DNA of 64,000 nucleotides, taken from assembly GCA_948474755.1 (NCBI GenBank), contig CAOLHI010000965.1, positions 1 to 64,000 on the forward strand, given 5' to 3'. The notes under the pieces were generated by a model. It saw only the letters and a program-made list of their open reading frames with translations, was not told where the DNA came from and did not search any database. The position numbers and the translations under genes are program-made. Positions 33,843 through 45,013 of this stretch are shown here, one piece after another (the first letter of the stretch is position 1; each line of letters opens with the position of its first letter). Origin of the DNA: Ctenosaura bakeri. Taxonomy: Eukaryota; Chordata; Lepidosauria; Squamata; Iguanidae.

Positions 33843-34702
33843 TGTTACCCCACTGGCATACCCTATCTCTGGGGACCATAAATTTGATATCAAATATGCC
33901 TGCCATACCTGAATGGGTATGTAGACAAGGAGGATAAATGACTAAAAATAGGTCAGACCAGGGAAATCCCCAGTCACGTTCCCCTAGGAGACCTCAGGCT
34001 AAACACGTCCACACGGACAAAGGGTCTTCAGCCAAGGAATAGCCAACTTGAGTGGATTATTGGGGATTCCCCTGGTTGAGCAACTCCGATGTTAGTAAAT
34101 CCTACACTGCAAGGTCCATCTGCATAAACCAATCATGCAAACTACCAAGTTGCTATTGTGCAGCATTTCTCCCTTTATTTTGGCCATTGTTCTTTCCAGG
34201 AGAAAGTCTGACCTTGAGGTACTTTTTGCACTATAAGTAGTCCCAGTTTTTGAGGGTCTCTTCAGAGAACTCTTTGACATGCTAGCAGACTGGCACTCTG
34301 TTAGTTGAGTGATCCCCTCAGCCACTTCTCTTCGCTGAGCTCCATTATTCTCATCACTTCCCAGACTGAAGACTTCAGGATAGGTGCAGTATCACCGCCT
34401 TTACACCTTCTCCGCTGAACCCCCTATCAATTTTCATCTCTTTTCTTTCTCAATAGGCCTTGTGTGTGTGAGGGAGTGAGTATGTTGGTGCGTGAGAATA
34501 CATTTGTTAATAAAATCCAGTTATTGATATGTTTGTCTGGCTTTTTGCCTGGTCTGACCCTGTAAAAATTAGTTAAAAGATTCTTCTGGGTTACCCTTCC
34601 CCTTGTTTGGCTATAACCAGTGCTCCCCTAATTTCCCTAATCTTTGCATTTTCGAAGTGAATCAAGGTGTCCCCCAAGGGACCCCCAAAAGTCAGGGTAA
34701 CA
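33843..34702 (+). mobile_element. Solo LTR of the TGTTAC ERV family
   Basis: Starts TGTTACCCCACTGG and ends CAGGGTAACA, with the 4-bp duplication GTTA (33839-33842 and 34703-34706). TTTGATATCAAAT lies near the start, CACTATAAGTAG in the promoter region and TAATAAAATCC near 34508. Its U3 differs from the ERV1 LTR, marking another subfamily. It inserted immediately next to the foldback MITE. Confidence 0.92.
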
Positions 34703-36429
34703 GTTACCCTATTCAGTAATTCTGATATTGTATCAGCCCTTATTTTAAATCATATTCAATTCACATGTATAATCTTGAAAAGAATAAGAAATTCTCCAGC
34801 ACATTTGATTAATGATAACAGAAAGAGAAAAAAAACCCCATACAATATTGGAAATAGCATGAAGAAATGCTATACAGGTTATAATTTCAGAATAAATAAC
34901 TTTCTAAATTGTCCAGCATTATTTAACATGGAGATATGCAAAATGGCATGCCAACTTATATTCCTGGTAGATGAGAAGAAGGCAAATATTTGTCCACAAG
35001 TTACTAAAGCTAGGACATTATCTTGAAAAATAATGGCCTTCCAACCTAAATTTCCTGAGAGAGGACCCAAGCACAGGAAATAAATTAGGGATATCACTCC
35101 TCAGAACAACCTCCATTCAGGCCACTTTCCTTCCAAAACCAGCCTGAATTTAGCAGCCTGACTTGGGTAAATATTAAAAAACTTAAGGATTCTCCTGCTA
35201 GCTGCTAACGCATCCATGCAAATGTCCCTTTGATACATTATTGTTATGGGGGTGACCTAAGATAGGTACTCCAGATTTGTTTTCTAACAGTTGGAACTAA
35301 GTGATACAATATTATTATAAATCATATAAAATGTGTCATTGTTTATATAGATGGAGAACTGAGATAGATTTAGAAATTCTTCATGAAAGCACCAGTGTGG
35401 AAGTTGCTCAATAGGAAATTGATTCCAGATATTAATCTTCATGTAGGAAAACAGTACAACTATTTAAATATAGGCTCACAACTCTCCTCTTCAAGAACAG
35501 CAAGGTCTTATGCAACTAAAATGCACATGAATGAATACAATTTCTTTTCAACTGCCATGCACATACACTACATAGTCATTATTGCCTGACAATCTCTGTG
35601 ACAAAAACATAATGTTACAAAGACTAGCAGAAGTGAATTCAGTTACAAACAGAGATTTTTATGTCTAATTTTCCACCATACCTGTTGTACCTGGTTTGCC
35701 TAGGTAATGCTTTAGAAATCAATGTTTTTCAGATACTGAAATATAGCACTTATACAGCATTTCCCATTGTCCCTTAGGCATCTTGATGGAATGAGTTGCA
35801 GGTAATAAGTTGAGTCTCAAGGAGATGCGAAGGCAGTGTTTTTCTTATTGTGATTGCTGGGAATTCATGCTCTGAATGTTCTTCAGGGCTTCAAGAGCTA
35901 TTTCATAGCAAAACATATACTGCTCCTGGGCATGAAGAGGGAAATAGACAATTATATTCCTCAGCACAAGATTACAGACACTGAAAAAGAGTCAGGTGTG
36001 AGAATATTCTGGCTATAGAAATGTACATGTATCCAGAAGTAGCAATACTATAATAGCATCAGGGTTACTACCTTTGATAAAGCCACGTTATAGTTGTTCC
36101 AGACTGTAATTATACCATTCATTCATTCATGCCTCATTCACTGAATTTTATGGGAGTTTTGTGTGACATTTTTCTCCACTCATAATTCTTTCTTGTTTTT
36201 CCATCCTTTTTATCCACCCATTATTTTCTGCAAAATTCCAGTAAGGAGAAAAGTTGCACAGTGTCTAATTGCCTGTATGAGGAGCCTTTTGTCTAGAAAC
36301 ATAGTTAATCTAATGCAGCAAAACCTACAGAGTCCCAGTGACATAAATCCAGAAGTGGCTGGATATCCACTTCTGGTTTTAAAAGTTTTTTTAACATTTT
36401 ATTTTAAATATTGCAAGGTGGCATACATG
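34703..36429. other. Unassigned AT-rich sequence
   Basis: No protein motif, element terminus or RNA gene recognised. The short open frames show no conserved features. Confidence 0.4.
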
Positions 36430-36602
36430 GAAACAGTGTGCTATAGTGGTTTGAACATTGGACTACAATCCTGTTTCAATTTGAAACCCAGTGAGTTACC
36501 TTGGGCATGTCACACACTCTCAGTCCCAGAAAACCTTGTGATAGGTTTGTGTTAGGGTCACCATAAGTCTGAAATGACTTTAAGGCACACAACAACAATA
36601 AA
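36430..36602 (+). mobile_element. tRNA-like SINE of squamate type
   Basis: The head tatagtggtttgaacattgg resembles the common lizard SINE start (tagtggtttgagcattgga). The middle has gagttaccttgggcatgtca and cacactctcag, and the tail reads aggtttgtgttagggtcacc, then ataagtctgaaatgactt, then aaggcacacaacaacaata. The expected B box is degraded. Too decayed to be active, but diagnostic of squamate DNA. Confidence 0.8.
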
Positions 36603-37540
36603 GGGGCATACAGCCTATTTTTAAGATGATGCTCCCAGAAGAAGCAATTTACCTTCCCCCCGCCTCCTCATTTGATCTGATGTGTCTGGAGGGGTTCAGG
36701 TCTGCAAAAATAACCTTGAACCCCACTCCTGAACTACTCCAAATGCTCTCTTTCTGCCTGCATTGCTTTGTCCTTCTATTGTACTCCCGCATTTGTTCTT
36801 ACATTCCCTGCTTAAAACAATTGTATGATTGCCATCATTGTGTCTCTGTCACACAAACAAATGACAAAGTCACAGAAAATATGTATTCAGAGGACATATA
36901 TGCAGTTCTTTATCACTGGAAGCTCACCATATCCTCCCTAAAATCCAGGCACATTATTTGTGATATTACTCCCATCTGGAGTAGCATTCTCACTGAATGA
37001 TGCCTTTCTAGAACAGATGAGCAACTGTTCAAGAAGGAAAGATACAATAGTAATAGCAGATTTCAGCCACCCTATTTGTTCGAAGTTGAGTTCTGTCAAG
37101 AATGGGAGGTCTAACAAATTCCTCACTTGCCTTGCTAATAATCTCTATTGTCCAGATGGTGGGGGATGCAACAAGGTGATTGATTAATTTGGATCTGATC
37201 CTAACTGACAGGCATGAACTTGATATACAAAGGAAAGAGGAAACCAAACATAGACATGCACTTTGAACTTTAAGAAAGCAGATTTCTAAAAGGAAAATAC
37301 TAGGTGAGATCCCATGATCTGAAATGGTCAAAGGGAAGTGAAATCATGATGTATGGGAGTTTTATAAAATAAGGAGAGATACTGAAAGTACACTTGCAAA
37401 CTCTTCCAGTGAGGGAAAAATGAGGAGGTGTCTAAAGAAACCAGGACCCTTTCACATAAATAAATAAGTAAATAAATAAATGGATGATGTCATTTTAACT
37501 ATCCTTCTTTCATCCTATGGAATTCTAGAATTTTCAGGTA
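36603..37540. other. Unassigned sequence with a TAAA-rich patch
   Basis: Nothing recognised except a short (TAAA)n patch at about 37457-37482. Confidence 0.4.
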
Positions 37541-37586
37541 ATAAGGATTGACATAAGTCAGAAGGCACACAGCAACAACAAGGGAG
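37541..37586 (+). mobile_element. SINE 3' tail fragment
   Basis: ggattgacataagtcagaag and then gcacacagcaacaacaa match the 3' end of the SINE at 36430-36602. The flanks (catcctatggaattctagaa before; tttagaattctgtcagctag after) resemble the middle of the foldback MITE at 33632-33833, so a SINE tail may sit in a decayed MITE. Confidence 0.55.
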
Positions 37587-38089
37587 AATTATTTAGAATT
37601 CTGTCAGCTAGGGGTTTCAATCATGGTGGAAGATGCTAAAGAGGTGATTTAGTGCTTGCTGTCAAAGGTGAGCATGATCACGTACTCTGGGTCTTTGTAC
37701 TTGTCAAGGGAGGATTCTCCTGTCAAGATAAGGGTTCCCTGTAAATCAGATCCCCATATCAGTCAGACTGGAGCTCAGCAATAGCTATTAGGGAATGGAA
37801 CAGCTGAGAGCCAGGCTATTGGAGCCTTGGAGGATCTGGAAGAAGAGAGGCTTCTCATTCTCATTATGGACTTCGTTATTGTTGGATCTCTTGGAAATGT
37901 GCAGTTTTGATTTAAACAAGGAACCCCTGGACTGCAACAGCTATAATTTTGCCTTTTAGATTTAGATCTTTCTTGCTTAACTTTAAAGAGAACTTTCTTT
38001 ATTTTGTTTCTTTTATGGTTGTTTTCCTCCTATCATTGCTGGACTTACTTTGGAAGTTTTGTCCTCTACTTCTTGTTATATTTATTTAA
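37587..38089. other. Unassigned sequence upstream of CR1
   Basis: No motif recognised. The CR1-like translation begins only around 38090. Confidence 0.4.
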
Positions 38090-38957
38090 GCAAGTAGCCA
38101 GGAGATGTAGGGAGGAGGTCAGAAAGGCTAAAGCACAGAACAAACTTAGGCTGGCCAGAGACATTAAAAACAATAAAAAGGGCTTTTTTAAATATGTCCG
38201 CAGCAAAAGGAAAAAGAAGGAGACGATAGAGTCACTGCGCAGAGAAGATGGCGAATTACTCACGGGGGAAGAGAAAAGGTAGAACTACTTAACACCTTCT
38301 TTGCCTCAGTTTTTTCCCAGAAGGATACAAGCACTCAACCTGGTGGTTAGGGAGCAGCTGAGGAAGCAGGGGAAAGGAGGCACATAATAGGTAGAGAGGT
38401 GGTACAGGAATACCTGGCCACACTGGATGAATTCAAGTCTCCAGGGCCAGATGAATTGCATCCTAGGATATTAAAAGAGCTGGAAGAGGTCATTTTGGAA
38501 CCGCTTGCTATAATCTTTGAGAAATCTTGGAGGACAGGAGAAGTTCCAGCAGACTGGAAGAGGGCAAATGTTGTCCCCATCTTCAAGAAGGGAAAAAAAG
38601 AGGACCCAAATAATTATCGCCCAGTCAGCCTGACATCAGTACCCGGAAAGATCCTGGAGCAGATCATTAAGCAGTCAGTTCACTTAGAAAGCAATGTGGT
38701 AATCACAAGAAGTCAACATGGATTTCTCAAAAATAAGTCATGCCAGACTAATCTTATCTCTTTTTATGATAGAGTTACTAGCTTGATAGACAAAGGGAAT
38801 GCTGTGGATGTAGCATATCTCGATTTCAGTAAGGCCTTTGACAAAGTTCCCCTGATATTCTCGCAAAGAAGCTAGTAGAATGCGTGCTGGACAGGGCTAC
38901 TGTTAGCTGGATTTGTAGTTGGTTGACCGACCGAACCCAAAGGGTGATCACGAATGG
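38090..38957 (+). pseudogene. CR1 LINE ORF2 fragment (linker to mid reverse transcriptase)
   Basis: The frame ending at 38282 contains CREEVRKAKAQNKLRLARDI and FFKYVRSKRKKKE, the linker after the CR1 endonuclease. The frame at 38399-38875 contains [55 protein letters not shown] and YLDFSKAFDKVP with the first catalytic Asp. Frames shift near 38285 and 38860. Reading ends at VITNG (about 38957), where Gypsy sequence begins; the second half of the CR1 reverse transcriptase is missing. 5'-truncated as usual. Confidence 0.9.
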
Positions 38958-39595
38958 CAACGACACCTTCCACCAAGCACACATCCCACAAAACTGAGGC
39001 CCCTAAGCTGCACACCAAACGCCCAAGCGGTGGATCCTCCGCTCGGGCTTCCAATGGCGAAGACAGTCTCCTGCCGACCTCCGGCTCTCACAGTGATGAG
39101 TGGGACCCAGACCAGTCAGAGAATGTAAGTACAGTCAAAACTCGTCATGTATATGTTACAGTGGTTTTATAAGGGACAGATGGGGAATTAAGAAAGTACG
39201 AGGCATTGATTGACTCAGGATGCACCACTAGCTTACTGAACCCCATAGCGGCCAAAGAGCTTGCAGTAGCATTTGAACACCTCAAGAACGCCGTCAGATT
39301 ATCGCAAATGGACGGCTCGCATATGTCGGGAGACCCCATCTGGGAAAGGATCAGGCCCGTCACTGTTCAAGTGTGGCACATCCGGGGGTGCTTGAGATTC
39401 CGAGTAGTAAATAAAATTGGATTCCAAGTAATCCTCGAGTATGATTGGCTAAAAAGACAAAATCCCCAAATTGACTGGACCCGAGGCTTGCTAAAATGGA
39501 CAAATAAAGCCAAAGAAGTGCCAAAACTATTGACACCTAACACTGCACTTAAGCTGAGCCCTAAAGAGCTGCAGAAAATCCTGAAAGAATACTGA
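38954..39595 (+). pseudogene. Gypsy gag end and aspartic protease
   Basis: The frame at 38954-39172 has a hydrophilic Gag end (SDEWDPDQSENVSTVKTRHV) and runs into the protease frame 39206-39595 after an in-frame TAA at 39170-39172. The protease active site is ALIDSGCTTSLLN (D-S-G). The later block FQVILEYDWLKRQNPQIDW matches the Gypsy protease end (usually LG-DWL), with the expected Gly replaced by Glu. A TGA closes the frame just before reverse transcriptase. Confidence 0.85.
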
Positions 39596-40432
39596 GATCT
39601 ACAGAAGACATTTGAGGACTACGAAGCAGACAAACTCACACTGCATAGAGACTTTGACTGCAAATTAGGGCTGATAGATGGTGCCAAGATTCCAAAGCCA
39701 AAAATTTACCCCATGAACAAACAGGACCTAGAAGCTCTCAAAAAATTTCTGAACAAGAATTTACAATGCAACTTTATCAAGCTTTCCTCCACCCCAACGG
39801 CTAGCACAATCTTTTTCTGGCAGAAAAAGGATGGAGGAGACCCCAGACTCATTGTAAATTACAATTTAATAAATCAGGCAGTACTGCCTAATGCTTACCC
39901 AATCCCACTCACGACTGACATAATGGGTCACCTGATTAAGGGTAAGTACTTTATCAAGCTAGACCTCAAAGAGGCCTTCCACAGAATAAGAATGGACCCT
40001 GACAGTGAATGGCTCACCGCCTTCTCAACTCCCCTGGGGAATCACCAATGGACAGTACTTCCTTTTGGATTACAAACTTGCCCCGCTACTTTCCAGATGT
40101 TCCTTAACTGTATCTTACAAGAATTGCTGTACAATGGTGTTGTTTATCTGGATGAAATTTTAATCTATTCAGAAACACAGCCGGAACACACCAAACTTGT
40201 TTGCACTATGTTGCAAAGACTTACAGACAATGACCTTGTTGTGAAACTCTCCAAATGTCAGTTTCACACTCAAACTTTTGGCTATCTAGGGTATCGAGTT
40301 TGCAACAATACCCTAAACATGGACCCCTCCAAGATCAAAACAATTTTGAATTGCCCAGGCCCTAGGGCCAGGAAACAACTGCAGCAATTTCTCAGCTTTG
40401 CCAATTTCTACTGCAACTTTATTTCACCATGA
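39596..40432 (+). pseudogene. Gypsy reverse transcriptase with YLDE catalytic motif
   Basis: Open from about 39600 (EDYEADKLTLHRDFDCKLGL) through 40432. Motifs: WQKKDGGDPRLIVNYNLINQ, YFIKLDLKEAFHRIRM with the first catalytic Asp, LPFGLQTCPATFQMFLN, and VVYLDEILIYS. The conserved pair is YLDD in active Gypsy enzymes; here the second Asp is Glu. LVVKLSKCQFHTQTFGYLGY and a PGPRARKQLQQFLSFANFYC thumb follow. A TGA near 40432 separates it from RNase H. Confidence 0.9.
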
Positions 40433-41115
40433 TTGCCCTCCCACTGACTGATCTTTTAAAGAAATCTTTTGATTCCAATGAAAAATGCCCCAGAAATATT
40501 GCTTGGACAAATAAATGCCAAACTGCTTTCAATGCACTTAGGCACAAATTCACCTCAGAGCCGCTTCTGCTGTTCCCTGACACCAAGAAAGAATTTATAA
40601 TACAAACTGATGCCTCTGGCTTCCCTATGGGAGTAGTACTTCTCCAGCACGACAACGTTGGGCATCTGAAACCATGCACCTTCATCTCCAAAAATTTCTC
40701 TGACTCCCAACGTAACTGGCCGATATGGGAAAAGGAAGCCATGGCCATCCATTTTGTTCTCCCCACTTGGCAACATTTCTTAGAAGATGCGAAAGCACCT
40801 TTCCAAGTTTGGACCAATCACCGCAACTTAGAGACTTTGAAAACTGTCAGGAAATTAATCCCTAAACAAGCATGCTGGGCCAAATTTTTTCAATGCTTCA
40901 ACTTTAAAATTATTTTCAACCAGGAAAAACAAATACGTTGGCCAGCCCTCTGTCCAGACTACCTTGCCATGAATCTCCCAACCATGCCTCACCCCCTAAA
41001 GAAAAGATTCTATTTACCCCCAGCACCCTTGGGCTACAAGTTAACACGTGCATGCAAGAACGCGCTCACTACTCTGTCTCTTCTATGCTCGATTCTGCCT
41101 TCCAGCTGGCCATAA
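40429..41115 (+). pseudogene. Gypsy RNase H domain
   Basis: Contains WTNKCQTAFNALRHKFTSEP, FIIQTDASGFPMGVVLLQ with the first catalytic Asp, NWPIWEKEAMAIHF with the Glu, and VWTNHRNLE where active Gypsy elements have a second Asp (TDH). The frame becomes unreliable after about 40940, where the integrase frame starts. Confidence 0.85.
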
Positions 41116-42297
41116 AGACTGTTTACGCCTCTGATGATTGGCTACGAAGCCTCCCTACCGCAGTTACTAGGACTAATGGCTTGGCTTTTGTTGGATCAAG
41201 ACTGTATGTACCTTTCACTTGCAGACCGGAGATATTGCAAAGGTATCATGACTACAAACCTGCTGGACACTTCAGTTTTCTTAAGGCACTACATGCCATT
41301 AGAAAACTATTCCATTGGCCAGGGCTCACCAAATACATACAAGACTACATTAAGAACTGTCCTGTGTGCAACACCTGCAAATCTCCTACCTCAAAGCCGG
41401 CACCCTCAACCCCTTGGGACATTATTTCTTGGGACTTTATCGTGGGTCTCCCCAACTGTCAAGGCTGCCGTGTCATCTGGGTTGTGGCAGACCATTTCTC
41501 CATTCCTCTTAAAAAGGTCCCCACTGCAGAAAAACTTGCCAAACTTTTCATCACTAGCGGCTTGAAACTCTGCAGCCTGCCGTCCACCATCATCTCTGAT
41601 AGAGAACCTATCTTCACTTCAAAGCTCTGGACTTCACTCTTTAAATCCATCCGAATTATCCTAAAGCTCAGCAGCAGCCATCATCCCCAAACTGAGGGTC
41701 AGACCAAACGTGTCAATCAAAGTCTGGAACAATACCTTTGCTGCTTTGTTAATTTCAACCAAAACAACTGGGTGTCTCTCCTGTCCTTTGCTGAATTTGC
41801 CTACAACTCAGCAGTGCACTTCTCAACTGGCAAAACTCCCTTTGAAGTTGTCTATGGCGTGGATCCCAAGCTGTTCCCGCCTCTCTCCAAGGAAAACAGC
41901 ACCAATGTTCCCCCATCTGTTGCCAATTGGGCTCACAAAATCTCACAAAACTGGACAGTGGTCTGCTCTGCTCTTGAAACTTCTTAAGCCTCCCACAAAC
42001 ACTTTGCTGATAGAAAGAGACAATGCAACCCTAACTACAAACCAGGAGACCTTGTTTACCTGTTCACAAAACACTTTACCTCTGACGGGCCCTCCAAAAA
42101 ACTCTCCCCTAAATACATTGGTCCTTTCACAGTCAAATGGGTCATTAATGATGCCACTTTTGAACTTTCCCTACCTCCAGCTTATGAACTTATCCACTGT
42201 GTTTTTCATTGCAGCTTGCTCAAGCCAGCTCCTTTGCAGACTTCTTCACAGACTGACTCCAGTTTCAACAGAACCTCGGCAACCTCCAATGAATTAA
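40938..42297 (+). pseudogene. Gypsy integrase and chromodomain
   Basis: The frame 40938-41987 holds the zinc-binding domain (HDYKPAGHFSFLKALHAI, then CPVCNTCKS), the core with WDIISWDFIVGLP (first Asp), TIISDREPIFTSKLW (second Asp) and HHPQTEGQTKRVNQSLEQYL, where the catalytic Glu of GQTERVN is replaced by Lys. The GPY/F and chromodomain-like end continues in another frame at 41990-42297 (KYIGPFTVKWVINDATFELSLP, then HCVFHCSLLKPA). The chromodomain in this group is thought to steer insertion to heterochromatin. Confidence 0.88.
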
Positions 42298-42329
42298 CAT
42301 CCATGTGTTTACCTGCATGAATTACCTTC

Positions 42330-43238
42330 TGTTACCCTGATTTCTGGAGATCCCAGGGGGGACACCTAAGTGCACTCCAACTATTAATAAGTTGGGGGAA
42401 TTAGCAAAGAGCACAAGCTAGCAAAACGAGAGGCAGGGTAACGTAGCGGGATCTTTAACCCTATGTATATGGGGTCGGGCCACGACAAGAACTAGGCAAG
42501 TTGTTCAATTAAAAGATGCTATTAAACTCTCCTTAATAAAGCAAACAACGACACACGCACTCACGCACTCATCCAAGAACTATTGAAGCAGAAAGTGAGG
42601 AAAATTGATAGGGGTTTTCTGAGAGTTTTCTGGGGTGATACTCCACCTGATCCTGCAGTCCGGGATAGGAGAAATAGAGTTCGATTCTGGGGATAGTAGT
42701 AGCTCAGCACATGGAGGCTGAGGGGAGGCTCGCTGAACAGAGCAGCAGCAGCAGTTCGGAATGCAAGGCACAAGCATTCCAACAAGAAGCTGAAACTTGG
42801 GGTTTTTACAGGGAAGATTGTACCTGGAGGCTAGCCCTCTCCCGAGGAGAACAATAGGAATTTTAGTGGAGACAAAGCCTCCAAAAGGTCAAAATCAGAA
42901 TTGATGAGATTTAGCCACCATTGCCAATTGTTAGAACAGTATGCAGATGAGGAGCACTTGGGGTTTGTATAGAGCAAGCAGTTTGGGGCTGAGAGCCCTT
43001 GCATTAGCTTAATGGTCAGCTGTGTCTGGAGGGCACTACCGGCTGTGCGGCAAATGGTTGTTTACTGGCCTAGACATAGTGTGCATAATTAAGGCCAAGC
43101 GGCCGTGCCTGCCTACACAGGCTTTTTGTGACCCTTTCAGACATGTGGAGTTCATTTTATAGAGTGCCACATGGAAATATTAAAAATAAATAATATGAAA
43201 TTGTAGACCTTGGGCTTGGCCAGATAACCACAGTAACA
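42330..43238 (-). repeat. ERV2 3' LTR
   Basis: Plus-strand edges TGTTACCCTGATTTC and CACAGTAACA. R/U5 resembles the other copies, but the U3 start (TGTTACTGTGGTTATCTGG on the minus strand) and the missing GATATC pair mark a different subfamily from its partner LTR. The G-rich polypurine tract ggcggggggga lies just upstream on the minus strand (about 43242-43252). Confidence 0.9.
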
Positions 43239-45013
43239 ATCTCCCCCCCGCCAAATGGGTGATTTGGGGACCAAAATCGGTCATTTTCCAATTGAAAGCA
43301 ACAATTCATTTCAAAGCTGAATAGGGACTGCAGGGTCACACTGCAATATTCTATCAGACAGGGAAGGGAAAAGCGGGGGTTCTAAAGACCTAGCGATAGC
43401 ATTTTTCAATTTATACATTTCAATTCTTAGTTACCTAACCACACTCAAGCCAAAATATACAATAATACGCAATGACCAATGAAAGAACCATCCCCCAATG
43501 AAGACAAAGCAGTAATAGCAATAAGCAATGAAATAACCATTCCTCCCAATGGAGGCAAAGCAATAATAGTAGTGGGTACTAAAATACGTGGTGAAATGTT
43601 GTAAATCCAATTGCAGAGCATGGCAGGGAAGGGCAACTGCAGAGCGTTCAGTTCAGGGTGTAGATGAGCTTGTATATGCATAGTCCAGGGGAGTGTGGTG
43701 CAAGCAAAAGTCCTTGCATTCCCCTTAGAGTCTGGAAAAGTCTTATAGCAACAGGAACATGATGAGCAGCAGCAGAACAGAAAGAGTTACTGAGTGTACA
43801 AGTTGGAGCAGCCTAGTTGGCCCACTGTAGCCATCTAGGTGCTGGTAGAGGCTTTGCAAACTTGTAGTTTGGAACAGTTCATTGGCCTCTTTCGAGTAAG
43901 CAAGCTGTAGCAGGTTGGCAAGAGTTCGTCTGGGCAATTGGGAGGCAGCAAGGTCACTTTCCCTCCCGGTCTCTGTTGTGGGTGAGGATACAGGGATCTC
44001 CATGCACCGGCCATCTGATGGAGTGGCAACTTTCTTTCTTTTTTTTTTTATATATAATTTTATTCAAATTTCAACAAATAAAACAAACAGTAATTTCTGC
44101 AATGTTACATGTAATGTTTTCTCTTCTTCCTTTCCTTTCTGGATTACAATTATTGATATTCCCTCTATTTGTTATATCACGTAACGCAATGAAATGTTAA
44201 TAATCTATAATTTGTTAGTTCCTGTTATATATCTCTACTTTACTTGGTACATGATATTTCATTAACTGTTAACTGTATAATAATTGTTATCATGAAAAAG
44301 GAGTGGCAACTTTCTTCATCACACCCCCCCACGATACCCGGGGGTGATGGTACGAGCTAGGGATCCTTCCGGTCCTCTGTGGTGGTTAACCTATAGTTTC
44401 TTGGCAATAAAACTGACAGAGTTATTAACCAATGCATATGGAAAAGGCAAATTACCGGCTCAAAGCCTGCTGGGGTTGAAATGGGACTATAAAACATGGT
44501 TGTCACTGTAATCAAGAAGTTACGGGAGACTGAGAGTATAAATGACTCTCTGAAACAGAGCAGTGTTGGCTTCAGCAGGGCCAGTTTCAGGTAGTGAGGC
44601 TGTGGATTCAGAACCCGTACCGAGCCGTCGTCCCTAGGCTGGCCTCCAGTTAGCAGACAAACAGCAAAACTCATGCCAGTACAGGATGAGATTCCACTTG
44701 GCAGTCTGTTCGCCGAGGTCCCCGCTTGACTCCCACCTGATGATGCTACCCGAGGGCAGTAGGTGCAGCTGAGAGAGGGTATGGTATCCCAGTATAGGTT
44801 CTGAGTGCACAACGTCCCTACCTCCAAGAAAGCTGGACTCTGGGCTAGTACACAGAACCCAACAGCCTGGATAGGCTTTTTGTAAAGCATTGAAAGAAAA
44901 CCACAAACACAATAACTACATACACATATATTACAGTAGGAGGGAACAGCAAGAGGAAAAAGTGGTAGGGGAGCCTGCATGTGTGGCTCTACCCCAACCT
45001 TGTGTGCATTCGT
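43239..45013 (-). other. ERV2 3' region between pol and LTR, no env
   Basis: Shares patches with ERV1 19800-21088. Neither the 207-codon minus-strand frame (44980-44357) nor the overlapping frames show envelope features, and they are not preserved in ERV1. The polypurine tract closes the region. A short L1 insert lies at 44037-44299. Confidence 0.6.
44037..44299 (-). mobile_element. Very short 5'-truncated L1 insertion
   Basis: Flanked by the 17-bp duplication GGAGTGGCAACTTTCTT (44020-44036 and 44300-44316). Starts with a T-run on the plus strand (a 3' A-tail on the minus strand) and is AT-rich like an L1 3' UTR. The perfect long duplication shows a target-primed insertion of about 260 bp. 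Confidence 0.88.

Larger units (their letters stand above)
38958..42329 (+). mobile_element. Gypsy/Metaviridae retrotransposon with chromodomain (5' part)
   Basis: Order of domains: end of gag, aspartic protease, reverse transcriptase, RNase H, integrase, chromodomain. This is the chromovirus order of vertebrate Sushi-like Gypsy elements. The 5' LTR and most of gag are missing at the junction with CR1 near 38957. The element continues after the ERV2 provirus at 52535-52963, where its 3' LTR is found. Confidence 0.88.

Noticed and set aside
35000..36400. Host exon or ultraconserved element
   Set aside because: No splice-bounded frame or recognisable protein; short frames only.
36430..36602. 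Functional tRNA gene
   Set aside because: The tRNA-like head lacks a valid B box and cloverleaf, and the tail is that of a SINE.
44357..44980. 207-codon minus-strand frame as an env or host gene
   Set aside because: No signal peptide, domain or conservation in the corresponding part of ERV1; it looks like a chance open frame.
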